Below, in pieces: positions 1-7,991 of a DNA stretch of 13,926 bases. A program made the translations under genes and the position numbers. Numbering within the stretch: the stretch's first letter is position 1; every line of letters begins with the position of its first letter. The notes beneath the pieces were generated by a model. The model did no database searches and was not told the DNA's origin. It was given only the letters and a program-made list of their open reading frames with translations. This DNA is from Salinisphaera sp. UBA1666 (GTDB lineage Bacteria; Pseudomonadota; Gammaproteobacteria; Nevskiales; Salinisphaeraceae), in NCBI GenBank assembly GCA_002320455.1, contig DCKU01000099.1:1-13926 (forward strand), written 5' to 3'.

Positions 1-19
1 CAGGTTGTGCAGAGCTTCC

Positions 20-520
20 CTAGTCGTCGCGCGAGAGCCGGTCCGAGTCTCGGCGCGCGGGGTCGGGCTTGCGCTGGTATTCGCCTTCGATGGTGTCGTC
101 ATTGGCCTGTTGGCCAAACCCGCCGGCGCTGCCGAAGCTGGGTCCGCCGCGCATGTTGGGCGCCATGACCACCACTCGGGAAATCAACGTACGTGCAACC
201 CGCTGACGCAGCTTGGGCACCAGCAGTACGAAGCCCAGCGCGTCGGACAGAAAGCCCGGCGTGAGCAGGAAGAAGCCGGCCAGCAGCAGGGCCGCGCCGT
301 CGACCATGGCCAGGGCCGGGGCTTCACCGCGCGCCTGGGCGGCCCGGATACGGCCCATGACCTCCACGCCTTGGCGCCGGACCAGCTGGCTGCCGATGAC
401 CGCGGTCAGGATCACCAGCGCGATGGTCGGCAGCAGGCCGATGATGCCGCCGATCTTGATCAACAAGAACAGCTCGATGATCGGTACGATAATGAACAGC
501 AGTAACAGTCGGCCCGCCAT
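20..520 (-). CDS. fxsA: FxsA family inner-membrane protein
   Basis: A 166-residue membrane protein of the FxsA family. In E. coli, overproduced FxsA relieves F-plasmid exclusion of phage T7; its normal role is unknown. Hydrophobic stretches lie at about residues 4-21, 24-44 and 71-98. The family core is visible: an N-terminal IIELFLLIKIGG segment, then a GAALLLAGFFLLTPGF segment. The C-terminal ~45 residues are Gly-rich and then strongly charged, probably a disordered cytoplasmic tail. The ATG at 520 is preferred over an in-frame ATG at 580 because a TGGAG sequence sits 6 bases upstream and because the extra 20 residues would be basic and unlike the family start. It lies downstream of valS on the same strand, 150 bp away, so it may have its own promoter. 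In many proteobacteria fxsA sits next to groES-groEL; only 19 bases remain beyond its stop, so this cannot be seen here. Confidence 0.9.
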   Translation of the reverse strand: MAGRLLLLFIIVPIIELFLLIKIGGIIGLLPTIALVILTAVIGSQLVRRQGVEVMGRIRAAQARGEAPALAMVDGAALLLAGFFLLTPGFLSDALGFVLLVPKLRQRVARTLISRVVVMAPNMRGGPSFGSAGGFGQQANDDTIEGEYQRKPDPARRDSDRLSRDD

Positions 521-526
521 AGTCGG

Positions 527-531
527 CTCCA
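527..531 (-). promoter_or_regulatory. Ribosome binding site of fxsA
   Basis: TGGAG on the minus strand, 6 bases before the ATG at 520. It is the main evidence for choosing that start instead of the in-frame ATG 60 bases further upstream. Confidence 0.6.
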
Positions 532-574
532 GAATCGGGGTACGAACGCGTTTCGGTGTTGGTGGTAACAGTCC

Positions 575-598
575 GCGCACCTGTGCAGACAGGCGCGC
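575..598 (-). other. Hairpin in the valS-fxsA gap
   Basis: Two 10-base arms (575-584 and 589-598) flank a 4-base loop. In minus-strand RNA all ten positions pair, one as a G-U wobble; in plus-strand RNA the same position is an A-C mismatch, so the structure suits the valS-to-fxsA transcript. No U-run follows, so it is not a standard intrinsic terminator. It could be an mRNA-stabilising or processing element in the fxsA leader. Confidence 0.4.
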
Positions 599-634
599 AA
601 TACATCGCTTATCGGCGCGGGCGCCTGGTGTGTT

Positions 635-662
635 ATCTGCGGACGAATTCCGGTTTTTGAAG
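635..662 (-). promoter_or_regulatory. Possible sigma-32-like promoter for fxsA
   Basis: On the minus strand CTTCAA (657-662) is followed after 14 bases by CCGCAGAT (635-642). The heat-shock sigma-32 pattern is CTTGAA, 13-17 bases, CCCCATnT, so five of six -35 bases and five of seven informative -10 bases agree. It lies between the valS stop and fxsA. The match is imperfect and could be chance. Confidence 0.2.
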
Positions 663-670
663 CGTTAGCC

Positions 671-3616
671 CTACAGGGCAGCGATCCGGGCGCGTTGGTC
701 GGTCAGTTCGGCCTGTTCGCGGGCCAGGTCCTCGGCCTGGGCGCGGGCCTTGTCCACTACATCGGCCGGCGCTTTGTTGACGAAGTCACTGGCCAGGCGC
801 TTGTTCAGACCGCCCAGATCTTTGTCGATCTTGGCCAAACGCTTGTCCAGCCGGGCCAGCTCGGCCGCCGTATCGATCAGCCCGGCCAGCGGCACGCGTA
901 GCTGCATATCGCCGACCAGTGCCACGGCAGACTCGGGAATATCTGTCACCGGCAGCAGCTCGATGGACTCGACCCCGGCCAGAAAATCGATCGCGCGACG
1001 ATGGGCGGTCAGACGTGTTTCGTCGTCCTCGCTGGCCTGGGCCACCTTGACCGGGATCTTCTGCTTGGGCGCGATGTCCATCTCGCCGCGGATGGTGCGC
1101 AGGCCGCCGATGACTTTCTTCAGCCATTCGATCTCGGCCTCGGCGTGCGCGTCGATACGCGCTGAATCGCTGACTGGGTAGGGCTGTAGCGAGATGCTCT
1201 CGCCGGTGACGGCGAGTGCCTTGCCACGAGCCAAAGGGGCCACGCGCTGCCAGATCTCTTCGGTGATAAACGGCATCAGCGGATGCAGCAGGCGCAGCGT
1301 GGTTTCCAGCACGCGCACGAGCGTGCGCCGGGTGCCGGCCTTGGCGCCTGACGGGGCATCGCCGGCCAGCACCGGCTTGATCAGCTCCAGATACCAGTCG
1401 CAGAAGTGGTGCCAGACGAAGTCATGGATCGCGTTGGCGGCCAGGTCGAACCGATAGGTCTCGAAATGGGCGGCCATATCGGCCTCGACCCGCTGCAGGC
1501 GCGAGATGATCCAGCGGTCCGCGGCCGAGAGTTCAACGGCATTATCAGCCGCGGGCACGAAATCATCCGGCACCTGCATGAGCGCAAAACGCGCCGCGTT
1601 CCAGAGCTTGTTGCAGAAGTTGCGATAGCCCTCGACCCGGCCCAGGTCAAAACGGATATCGCGCCCGTAGGAGGCCAGGGCCGCAAAGGTGAAGCGCAGC
1701 GCATCGGTGCCGAAGGCGGAGATGCCGTTCGGGAATTCGGCGCGGGTGGCTTTTTCTACCCGGGCAGCTTTCTGCGGCTGCATCATGCCCGAAGTGCGCT
1801 TGGCCACCAGCGATTCCAGATCGATGCCGTCGATCAAGTCGATGGGGTCCAGCACGTTGCCCTTGGACTTGGACATCTTGGCGCCGTCGGAATCCCGCAC
1901 CAGGCCGTGGATATAGACGTCGCGAAACGGCACGTCGCCCATGAACTCCATGCCCATCATGATCATCCGGGCCACCCAGAAGAAGATGATGTCGAAGCCG
2001 GTGACCAGCACGCTGGTGGGGTAGAAGGTCTTGAGGGCCTCGGTGTCCTCTGGCCAGCCCAGCGTGGAAAACGGCCACAGGCCGGACGAGAACCATGTAT
2101 CCAGGACGTCTTCGTCCTGGGTCAGCGTGACCTCTGCCCCCAGGCCGTGCTGCGCTCGAATAGCGGCCTCGTCGGCGCCCACGTAGATGTTGCCCGCCGT
2201 GTCGTACCAGGCCGGAATCCGGTGTCCCCACCAGAGCTGGCGCGAGATACACCAGTCCTGGATATTGCGCATCCACTCGAAATAGGTCTTGGACCAGTTG
2301 TCGGGGATGAAGCGGATACGCCCGTCCTCGACGGCCTTGATCGCGGGTTCGGCGAGCGTCTTGGTATCCACGAACCACTGGTTAGTTAGCATCGGCTCGA
2401 TGACCTGCCCCGAACGGTCGCCGAAGGGCTGCATGATGGCCTTGTCTTCAATGACGATCAGCAGGCCGTTGGCTTCGACGTCGGCCACGATCCGCTCGCG
2501 GGCTTCAAAGCGGTTCAAGCCGCGATAGGCCTTGGGCACGAGGTTGATGGCATCGATCGCAGTGGCGTCCGCGGCCTCGCCGGCCAGAAGCTCGGCCGCG
2601 CGGGCGGCGGCACTCGCGTAGTCCGTGCCGTCGGTGCGCAGGGCAGCGGCGTCATCCATGAGCCGATACATGGGCAGGCCGTTGCGTTTGGCGACTTCGT
2701 AGTCGTTGAAATCGTGCGCGCCGGTGATCTTGACCGCGCCCGAGCCGAATTCGGGATCCGGGTATTCGTCGGTGATGATCGGGATCAGGCGGCGCTGGGC
2801 CTTGGGGCCGACCGGAATCTCGCACTTCTGGCCCACGATGGGCGCGTAGCGGGTGTCACTCGGGTGCACGGCGATCGCGCCGTCGCCCAGCATGGTCTCC
2901 GGGCGCGTCGTGGCGATCGAGATATAGTCGCGGGTCTCGCGAAAGGTTTCGTTGCCGTCGGCGTCGTGCTCGACGTATTCATACGTGGCCCCGCCTTCCA
3001 GCGGATACTTGAAGTGCCACATATGCCCGGCGGTCTCGACCGATTCGACCTCGAGATCGGAGATTGCGGTCTTCAGGACCGGGTCCCAGTTGACCAGCCG
3101 CTGGCCGCGATAGATCAGGCCTTTCTCGTAAAGCTCGATGAAGACACGCTGGACCGCGGCCGACAGGCCATCGTCCATGGTGAAGCGCTCGCGCGACCAG
3201 TCCACCGACGCGCCCAGCCGGCGCATCTGGGTGGTGATATGCCCGCCGGACTCGGCTTTCCACTGCCAGATACGGTCCACGAAGGCCTCGCGCCCCATGG
3301 CGTGGCGAGAGCTGCCCTCGGCCTCGACCTGGCGCTCGACGAGCATCTGGGTCGCGATGCCGGCATGGTCGGTGCCCGGTTGCCAGAGCGTGGGCACGCC
3401 CTTCATGCGGTGATAGCGGGTGAGGGCGTCCTGGAGCGTGTCGTCCAGGGCATGGCCCATATGCAGGCGCCCGGTGACGTTGGGCGGCGGCAGCATGACC
3501 GAGAACGGCTCGCCTTCGGCTTGCATGTCGGGGGCGAAATAGCCGCGCTGCTCCCAGACGGGATACCAGCGGGCTTCGATGGCATGAGGATCGAAGGTCT
3601 TGTCCAGCTCGGCCAT
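671..3616 (-). CDS. valS: Valyl-tRNA synthetase
   Basis: A cytoplasmic class Ia aminoacyl-tRNA synthetase of 981 residues (E. coli ValRS has 951) that charges tRNA-Val and hydrolyses mischarged Thr-tRNA-Val. The HIGH-type motif is HMGH at residues 52-55, in the context PPPNVTGRLHMGH. The KMSKS motif is at 580-584 (DGAKMSKSKGN). Between them lies the CP1 editing domain, with the conserved TTRPETMLGDGAIAVHP stretch. The anticodon-binding helical domain follows, and the last ~65 residues are rich in Lys, Asp, Leu and Ala, as expected for the tRNA-binding C-terminal coiled coil. The start is the first in-frame ATG at the MAELDKTFDP segment. The upstream Shine-Dalgarno is weak (AGAG). It follows holC by 50 bp, the usual pepA-holC-valS order; a weak terminator-like hairpin lies in that gap. 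Intact and full length. Confidence 0.98.
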   Translation of the reverse strand: MAELDKTFDPHAIEARWYPVWEQRGYFAPDMQAEGEPFSVMLPPPNVTGRLHMGHALDDTLQDALTRYHRMKGVPTLWQPGTDHAGIATQMLVERQVEAEGSSRHAMGREAFVDRIWQWKAESGGHITTQMRRLGASVDWSRERFTMDDGLSAAVQRVFIELYEKGLIYRGQRLVNWDPVLKTAISDLEVESVETAGHMWHFKYPLEGGATYEYVEHDADGNETFRETRDYISIATTRPETMLGDGAIAVHPSDTRYAPIVGQKCEIPVGPKAQRRLIPIITDEYPDPEFGSGAVKITGAHDFNDYEVAKRNGLPMYRLMDDAAALRTDGTDYASAAARAAELLAGEAADATAIDAINLVPKAYRGLNRFEARERIVADVEANGLLIVIEDKAIMQPFGDRSGQVIEPMLTNQWFVDTKTLAEPAIKAVEDGRIRFIPDNWSKTYFEWMRNIQDWCISRQLWWGHRIPAWYDTAGNIYVGADEAAIRAQHGLGAEVTLTQDEDVLDTWFSSGLWPFSTLGWPEDTEALKTFYPTSVLVTGFDIIFFWVARMIMMGMEFMGDVPFRDVYIHGLVRDSDGAKMSKSKGNVLDPIDLIDGIDLESLVAKRTSGMMQPQKAARVEKATRAEFPNGISAFGTDALRFTFAALASYGRDIRFDLGRVEGYRNFCNKLWNAARFALMQVPDDFVPAADNAVELSAADRWIISRLQRVEADMAAHFETYRFDLAANAIHDFVWHHFCDWYLELIKPVLAGDAPSGAKAGTRRTLVRVLETTLRLLHPLMPFITEEIWQRVAPLARGKALAVTGESISLQPYPVSDSARIDAHAEAEIEWLKKVIGGLRTIRGEMDIAPKQKIPVKVAQASEDDETRLTAHRRAIDFLAGVESIELLPVTDIPESAVALVGDMQLRVPLAGLIDTAAELARLDKRLAKIDKDLGGLNKRLASDFVNKAPADVVDKARAQAEDLAREQAELTDQRARIAAL

Positions 3617-3633
3617 GAAATGCTCTGCGATAG

Positions 3634-3658
3634 AAAAAAGAGACAGCCGGCGTGCTGC
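3634..3658 (-). terminator. Weak intrinsic terminator or attenuator between holC and valS
   Basis: In minus-strand RNA, GCAGC (from 3654-3658) can pair with GCUGU (from 3643-3647), one pair being G-U, around a 6-base loop. Three bases later comes a run of six U (3634-3639). The stem is short, so termination would be partial at best. It lies just after the holC stop and before the valS ATG, where it could lower read-through into valS. Confidence 0.3.
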
Positions 3659-3666
3659 TTCCCGAA

Positions 3667-4101
3667 TCAGCGCGCCGGAATCTTGTGCGTGGTCAGGGCA
3701 TAGCCCCGATCCTTGAAATAACGATACGACGCCCGTGCCTCGGCCACGCGTGCCGGGCCCGCGATCTCGTTGTGACGCGAAAACCGCGAGAAAAACCCGC
3801 CGACGTCGCCGCCCACGTTGACCAATACATCGTCGAAACCCGACGGCGGGGCCTCGTGGCCCAGCACCACCGGGGTTAGTGTGTCATCGGTCTCGAGATC
3901 GACGCTCGCGACATGCGGCACGAAACTGCCCTGGCGAAACGTCCAGAGAAAGGTATCGAAGCGGGCCACCGCGTCGGCATCTGACAGATGCACATAGACG
4001 CGATGGCCTTCGCGGTGGGCTTTCTCGACCAGCCGGGCCGCGAAGTGATCGGGCGCTTCGGCAGCCGTGTCTTCCAGAATATAGAAGAAGACCTCGGTCA
4101 T
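3667..4101 (-). CDS. holC: DNA polymerase III, chi subunit
   Basis: A 144-residue homologue of HolC (147 residues in E. coli). Chi joins the clamp loader through psi (HolD) and contacts the C-terminal tail of single-stranded DNA-binding protein during lagging-strand synthesis. It opens with the family's TEVFFYIL beta strand. Next come the helix containing LVEKAHREGHRVYVHLSD and the central DTFLWTFRQGSFVPH segment, which corresponds to the conserved LW-F-FIPH region. Then follow a TPVVLGH strand and a VNVGGDVGGFFSRFSR segment near 113-128. The C-terminal segment RASYRYFKDRGYALTTHKI matches the family end. The ATG is 14 bases after the pepA stop, so holC is almost certainly co-transcribed with pepA, and the next gene is valS, the standard gammaproteobacterial order. 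Confidence 0.95.
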   Translation of the reverse strand: MTEVFFYILEDTAAEAPDHFAARLVEKAHREGHRVYVHLSDADAVARFDTFLWTFRQGSFVPHVASVDLETDDTLTPVVLGHEAPPSGFDDVLVNVGGDVGGFFSRFSRHNEIAGPARVAEARASYRYFKDRGYALTTHKIPAR

Positions 4102-4115
4102 TCAGAGCCCGCCGA

Positions 4116-5621
4116 TCACTCGCCGTGGGCGCGGTTGATCAGGTACTGGGACAGGAGCCCCACGGGACGCCCGGTCGCCCCCTTGTCCTTACCGGATTTC
4201 CAGGCCACGCCGGCGATGTCCAAATGCGCCCAGCGCAGCTTGCGGGCAAAGCGATGCAAGAAGCAGGCAGCGGTGATCGAGCCGCCGGCGCGCCCGCCGA
4301 CGTTGGCCATGTCGGCAAAGTTGGATTCCAGATCTGACTGGTAGTCCTCCCACAGCGGCATGGGCCAGGCGCGATCGCAGGTTTCGTCGCCGGCGTCGCG
4401 CAGGGCCCGTCGCAGCGGGCTGTTGTTGCCGTAGAGCGCGGCCGCATGGTGCCCGAGCGCGACGACGGCGGCGCCGGTCAGCGTAGCCATGTCGATCACG
4501 GCGTCGGTGTCGTAGTTCTGCTCGACCCAGGTTAGCGCGTCGGCCAATGCCAGGCGGCCTTCGGCGTCGGTGTTCAGAATCTCGATGGTCTGGCCGGACA
4601 GGCTGGTCAGGATATCGCCGGGCTTGAAAGCATTGCCGTCCGGCAGGTTCTCGGTGGCTGCAATCACGCCCACGAGATTGATGGCCAGCCCCATCTCGGC
4701 CGCGGCCTGCATGGCACCGAATACGCTGGCCGCGCCGCCCATGTCGTATTTCATCTCGTCCATGGCGGCACCCGGCTTCAGGCTGATGCCGCCGGCATCG
4801 AAGGTGACGCCCTTGCCGACGAGCGCGGTCGGTTTGTCCGACTTTGGCCCGTTCATGTACTCCATGACGATGAACTTGGCGGGCTGGGTCGAACCTTGCG
4901 ACACGCCAAGCAGAGCGCCCATGCCCAACTCTTGCATCTGGGCCTCGTCCATGACCGTGGTCTTGATCGCGCTTTCGCGCTCGGACAAGGCGGTGGCCTG
5001 GTCGGCTAGATAGCTCGGCGTACAGATATTGCCGGGCATGTTGCCGAGATCCTTGGCAAACTTCACGCCGTTGGCCGTGGCCACGCCCTCGGTCACACCG
5101 CGCTCGGCGGCCGGCAGATCCGAGCGCCGCGGCACCTGGAAGGTCAAGCGGGAAAGCTTGCGGGTGTAGGGCTCGTATTTGCTGCCCTTGCAGGCCTCGA
5201 AGCGATAGAACACGTCTTCGAAGACGAGCAGAGCCTGCTTGACGCTCCAGCCGAAGTCGTCGCGACCGCGCACGTTCTGCTCGGTGAGATAACATGCCGC
5301 ATCGACGCCGCCCATCGAGTCCAGCTCGGTGGCCGCCGCGCGACAGGCTTTCTCGTAGGCACGCGTGTTGAAGTCGCGTTCCTTGCCACAGCCCACGAGC
5401 AGGATACGATCACAGAACATATGATCCAGACCGTGGAGCAGTGTGGTCTGGCCGAGCTTGCCGTCCATGTCGCCGCGGCGCATGACCGAGGCAATGAGTC
5501 CGCCGCTGGCTTCGTCCAGCGACTCGGCTTGCGTGGAGGGCTTGCGACGATCGAAGATACCGACAATCACGCATCCAACACGCTGTTTTTCCGGACTGCC
5601 GCTCTTTACGAGATATTCCAT
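4116..5621 (-). CDS. pepA: Leucyl aminopeptidase (M17 family)
   Basis: A 501-residue cytosolic di-manganese/zinc aminopeptidase (E. coli PepA has 503), which removes N-terminal residues from peptides. In E. coli PepA also binds DNA, in Xer recombination at cer and in carAB regulation; whether that holds here is not visible. The M17 signature NTDAEGRL is at about residues 350-357. All metal ligands are present at K270, D275, D293, D352 and E354, with catalytic K282 and R356, at the same numbering as in E. coli. An N-terminal macro-like domain occupies roughly residues 1-165. The start at 5621 is chosen over an upstream in-frame ATG at 5702 because an AGGAG site precedes it and the length then matches the family; the extra 27 residues are Gln/Ala-rich and unlike the family. 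It is divergent from lptF and leads the pepA-holC-valS series. Confidence 0.97.
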   Translation of the reverse strand: MEYLVKSGSPEKQRVGCVIVGIFDRRKPSTQAESLDEASGGLIASVMRRGDMDGKLGQTTLLHGLDHMFCDRILLVGCGKERDFNTRAYEKACRAAATELDSMGGVDAACYLTEQNVRGRDDFGWSVKQALLVFEDVFYRFEACKGSKYEPYTRKLSRLTFQVPRRSDLPAAERGVTEGVATANGVKFAKDLGNMPGNICTPSYLADQATALSERESAIKTTVMDEAQMQELGMGALLGVSQGSTQPAKFIVMEYMNGPKSDKPTALVGKGVTFDAGGISLKPGAAMDEMKYDMGGAASVFGAMQAAAEMGLAINLVGVIAATENLPDGNAFKPGDILTSLSGQTIEILNTDAEGRLALADALTWVEQNYDTDAVIDMATLTGAAVVALGHHAAALYGNNSPLRRALRDAGDETCDRAWPMPLWEDYQSDLESNFADMANVGGRAGGSITAACFLHRFARKLRWAHLDIAGVAWKSGKDKGATGRPVGLLSQYLINRAHGE

Positions 5622-5626
5622 GCTTG

Positions 5627-5631
5627 CTCCT
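5627..5631 (-). promoter_or_regulatory. Ribosome binding site of pepA
   Basis: AGGAG on the minus strand, 5 bases before the ATG at 5621. It fixes the pepA start at 5621 rather than the in-frame ATG at 5702. Confidence 0.7.
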
Positions 5632-5712
5632 GCAAGGCCTTGATTCTGTTGTTTATCGTTCGCTCCTGGCGGTTTGGCTGTCGCAGTCTGCTGAGCCACC
5701 ACGAGCCGCTGT

Positions 5713-5741
5713 CGCGAGCGAAAGCGCGAAGTTTACATAAT
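5713..5741 (+). promoter_or_regulatory. Possible lptF promoter in the pepA-lptF divergent gap
   Basis: CATAAT (5736-5741) matches five of six bases of the sigma-70 -10 box. The -35 at 17-bp spacing, TCGCGA-like around 5712-5718, is poor. The divergent gap of about 200 bp (5622-5820) must hold promoters for both directions. It has an AT-rich centre (about 5731-5795) in GC-rich surroundings. I found no convincing -10/-35 pair for pepA. Confidence 0.25.
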
Positions 5742-5820
5742 CGCCAGAAAAAATCATCCCCTATCGAACGGCGGTTCATTTAAATAACTAATGCTCGTGA
5801 TTGCGAGCTCGTGGACGTTC

Positions 5821-6930
5821 ATGCGGCAAGTCATCTTTCGACATCTATTCGGTGAAACCGCCAAGACCTGGTTGATCATCACGTCGGTTTTCGTGTTGTT
5901 GACGCTGGGTATCGGCCTGTCGCGTTTTATCGGCGACGCGGCCGCCGGGCAGGTGCCCGTGGATACCGTGATTACGTTGGCGTTTCTGTCGGTTATCGGC
6001 AACATGGAAATTGTCATGCCGCTGTCGATTCTGCTGGCGATTATGCTGGTGGTCGGTCGGCTGTGTCGGGACAATGAAATGGCCGCGCTCATGGCCGGTG
6101 GCGCGGGCCTTATGACCATCTATCGCCCGTTTCTGGCTGTGGCGCTCCTGGTGGCGTTGTTCGCAGGCACGCTCTCGCTGGTGGTCTCGCCCTATGCCCA
6201 GCGACAGATGAACCAGCTCGGCGCGGAAACCGCGGCCAATGCGGTCAAGTCGATTACGCCGGAGCGCTTTGCCAGCTTCGACGACGGGCGGGTGGCGTTC
6301 TATGCCCAAAGCCGCGGTGATGACGGCAACCTGCACGGCGTGTTCATTCGGGTCGTGCGGGATAACAGCGACGGCAAGACGGTACAGACCGTGGTCACCG
6401 CCAAGACCGCGCGCCAGACGGTCAGTGATCAGCGATCGGTCACGCTCGTGCTGGAAGACGGCTGGCGATATGAAGGCAACCCCGGTCAACCGGACTACCG
6501 GATGATCCGTTTCGCCGAGCACGGCGTGCGGCTCCTGCCGCCGCAGCAAATCGATGACGACGACGAAGACAGCATGTCCACACTGGCGCTCATGCAAAGC
6601 GATCGCGGCAAGTACGTCGAGGCTTGGCAGACACGTATTTCAGTGCCGCTGTCGATTTTCATCCTGGCGCTGATCGCACTGCCGATCGGCCGGGTGCCGC
6701 CTAGATCCGGGCGATATGGGCGCATCATCGTGGGGATTCTGTTCTTTGTGGTGTATCTGAACCTGGTGCGTCTGTCCGGACAGGCGCTCGAGAGCAAGCT
6801 CATACCGGTATTCATCGGTGAGTGGTGGGTCCATGTCGTGGTGCTGGGCATCGCCATCGCGTTGATTGCGCGCGAGAACGGGTGGGGCCAGAAGCCACGG
6901 CGCCGGGCTGCAACCGGAGCCACCTCATGA
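5821..6930 (+). CDS. lptF: LPS export ABC transporter permease LptF
   Basis: A 369-residue inner-membrane subunit of the LptB2FG complex, which extracts lipopolysaccharide from the inner membrane and passes it to the LptC-LptA bridge. Membrane helices are visible near residues 15-37, 50-79 and 98-122. A periplasmic beta-jellyroll follows at about 125-268. Three more helices lie near 276-290, 301-319 and 333-350. The VGRLCRDNEMAALMAGG segment (78-94) is the LptF cytoplasmic coupling region that contacts LptB. An acidic run (DDDDED, 245-250) lies near the end of the jellyroll. The start at 5821 is chosen because VIFRHLFGET then aligns with the N-terminus of E. coli LptF (IIIRYLVRET). An in-frame ATG at 5791 would add ten residues. 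The last bases overlap the lptG start as ATGA, so the two are translationally coupled. Confidence 0.95.
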   Translation: MRQVIFRHLFGETAKTWLIITSVFVLLTLGIGLSRFIGDAAAGQVPVDTVITLAFLSVIGNMEIVMPLSILLAIMLVVGRLCRDNEMAALMAGGAGLMTIYRPFLAVALLVALFAGTLSLVVSPYAQRQMNQLGAETAANAVKSITPERFASFDDGRVAFYAQSRGDDGNLHGVFIRVVRDNSDGKTVQTVVTAKTARQTVSDQRSVTLVLEDGWRYEGNPGQPDYRMIRFAEHGVRLLPPQQIDDDDEDSMSTLALMQSDRGKYVEAWQTRISVPLSIFILALIALPIGRVPPRSGRYGRIIVGILFFVVYLNLVRLSGQALESKLIPVFIGEWWVHVVVLGIAIALIARENGWGQKPRRRAATGATS

Positions 6931-7991
6931 CGATTCTCGATCGCTACATCGCACGCTCGGTGCTGGGCGCCATCGGCGTGGTGCTGATGGTCGTGGGCGC
7001 GCTGTTGACGCTGATGCTGTTCATCAGCGAGGTCGACAACCTCGGCGATGGCAACTACACCTTAAGCAAGATTCTGATCTGGATGGCGCTGATGCTGCCG
7101 GCCCGGCTGTATCTGGTGTTGCCAGTGGTGTCACTGCTGGGCGCGCTGCTGGCGCTTGGCGCGCTGGCCGCCGGCAGTGAGCTGGTCGTGGTGCGCAGCG
7201 CCGGCGTGTCGATGAAGCGCCTGGCGGTATCGGTCAGCCTGGCCGGCATCGTCATGGCGCTGATCACCTCGCTGCTGGGCGAATACGTTGCGCCGGCCGG
7301 CGTGCGCCACGCCACTGATCTGCGTGACAAGGCCCGCCACGGCGAGGCCAAACGCTCGGTCGACGACGGCCTCTGGCTGCGCCAGTCCGGCTGGTTCCTG
7401 CGCGTGGACTCTACCTTGCCGGGCGGGCGCATCGACGGCCTGTATGCCTATCGCGTGGACGCCGACGGCCAGCTGACCGAGAGCGTGGCCGGTGATACGG
7501 CCCGTACCGACGGCAAGCGTTTGATCGTGGAGCAGCCTGAGATCACCCATTTGTCGGAAAAGCAGTCGCGCGTGGAGCATCCGGCGCGTCTTGCGCTCCC
7601 AATACAAATTGCCCCGGACGTGCTCGACTTGGCGGTCACCCAGCCCGACGAGCTGTCCTCGGCCGGTCTGTGGCAGTACATCGATTATCTGGGCGACAAC
7701 GATATCGACGCCGACGATTATCAGCTGGCGCTCTGGCGCAATATCGTGACGCCGTTCACGGTCTGGACGCTGGTGGTATTCGCATTACCGTTCGCCTTCG
7801 GCTCACTGCGAAGTGCCAGCGCGGGCCAGCGGCTGTTCACGGGCGGCCTGATCGGGCTGTTGTTCTTTCTCGTCAACGAGATCGTGGCCTCGACCGGGCC
7901 GGTGTACGGTATTGCGCCGTGGATCGCCGCAAGCCTTCCCACCGTACTTCTCGCCCTGGGTACGGCCTACTGGATGCGGCGCCTAAATTAA
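6927..7991 (+). CDS. lptG: LPS export ABC transporter permease LptG
   Basis: A 354-residue partner of LptF in LptB2FG. The N-terminal ILDRYIARSVL matches the VLDRYIGKTI of E. coli LptG. The first three helices lie near residues 11-34, 48-80 and 97-118. The segment GALLALGALAAGSELVVVRSAG contains the LptB-contacting coupling helix, with the LptG hallmark SELVVxxSxG at 84-93. The periplasmic jellyroll runs from about 121 to 240, and three C-terminal helices lie near 273-292, 303-321 and 330-350. A GGAG sequence 8 bases before the ATG supports the start, which overlaps the lptF stop by four bases. The gene ends in TAA, overlapping the stop codon of the convergent amidase gene, so the two genes have no intergenic DNA between them. 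Confidence 0.96.
   Translation: MTILDRYIARSVLGAIGVVLMVVGALLTLMLFISEVDNLGDGNYTLSKILIWMALMLPARLYLVLPVVSLLGALLALGALAAGSELVVVRSAGVSMKRLAVSVSLAGIVMALITSLLGEYVAPAGVRHATDLRDKARHGEAKRSVDDGLWLRQSGWFLRVDSTLPGGRIDGLYAYRVDADGQLTESVAGDTARTDGKRLIVEQPEITHLSEKQSRVEHPARLALPIQIAPDVLDLAVTQPDELSSAGLWQYIDYLGDNDIDADDYQLALWRNIVTPFTVWTLVVFALPFAFGSLRSASAGQRLFTGGLIGLLFFLVNEIVASTGPVYGIAPWIAASLPTVLLALGTAYWMRRLN

Noticed and set aside
521..580. Upstream start for fxsA at 580
   Set aside because: The added 20 residues are basic and unlike FxsA, while the ATG at 520 has a good TGGAG site.
1406..2389. 327-codon plus-strand frame opposite valS, and a similar 329-codon one at 2714-3703
   Set aside because: Both are antisense shadows of the intact valS gene, a common artefact at high GC.
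5622..5702. Upstream start for pepA at 5702
   Set aside because: The ATG at 5621 has AGGAG and gives a length and catalytic-residue numbering that match E. coli PepA.
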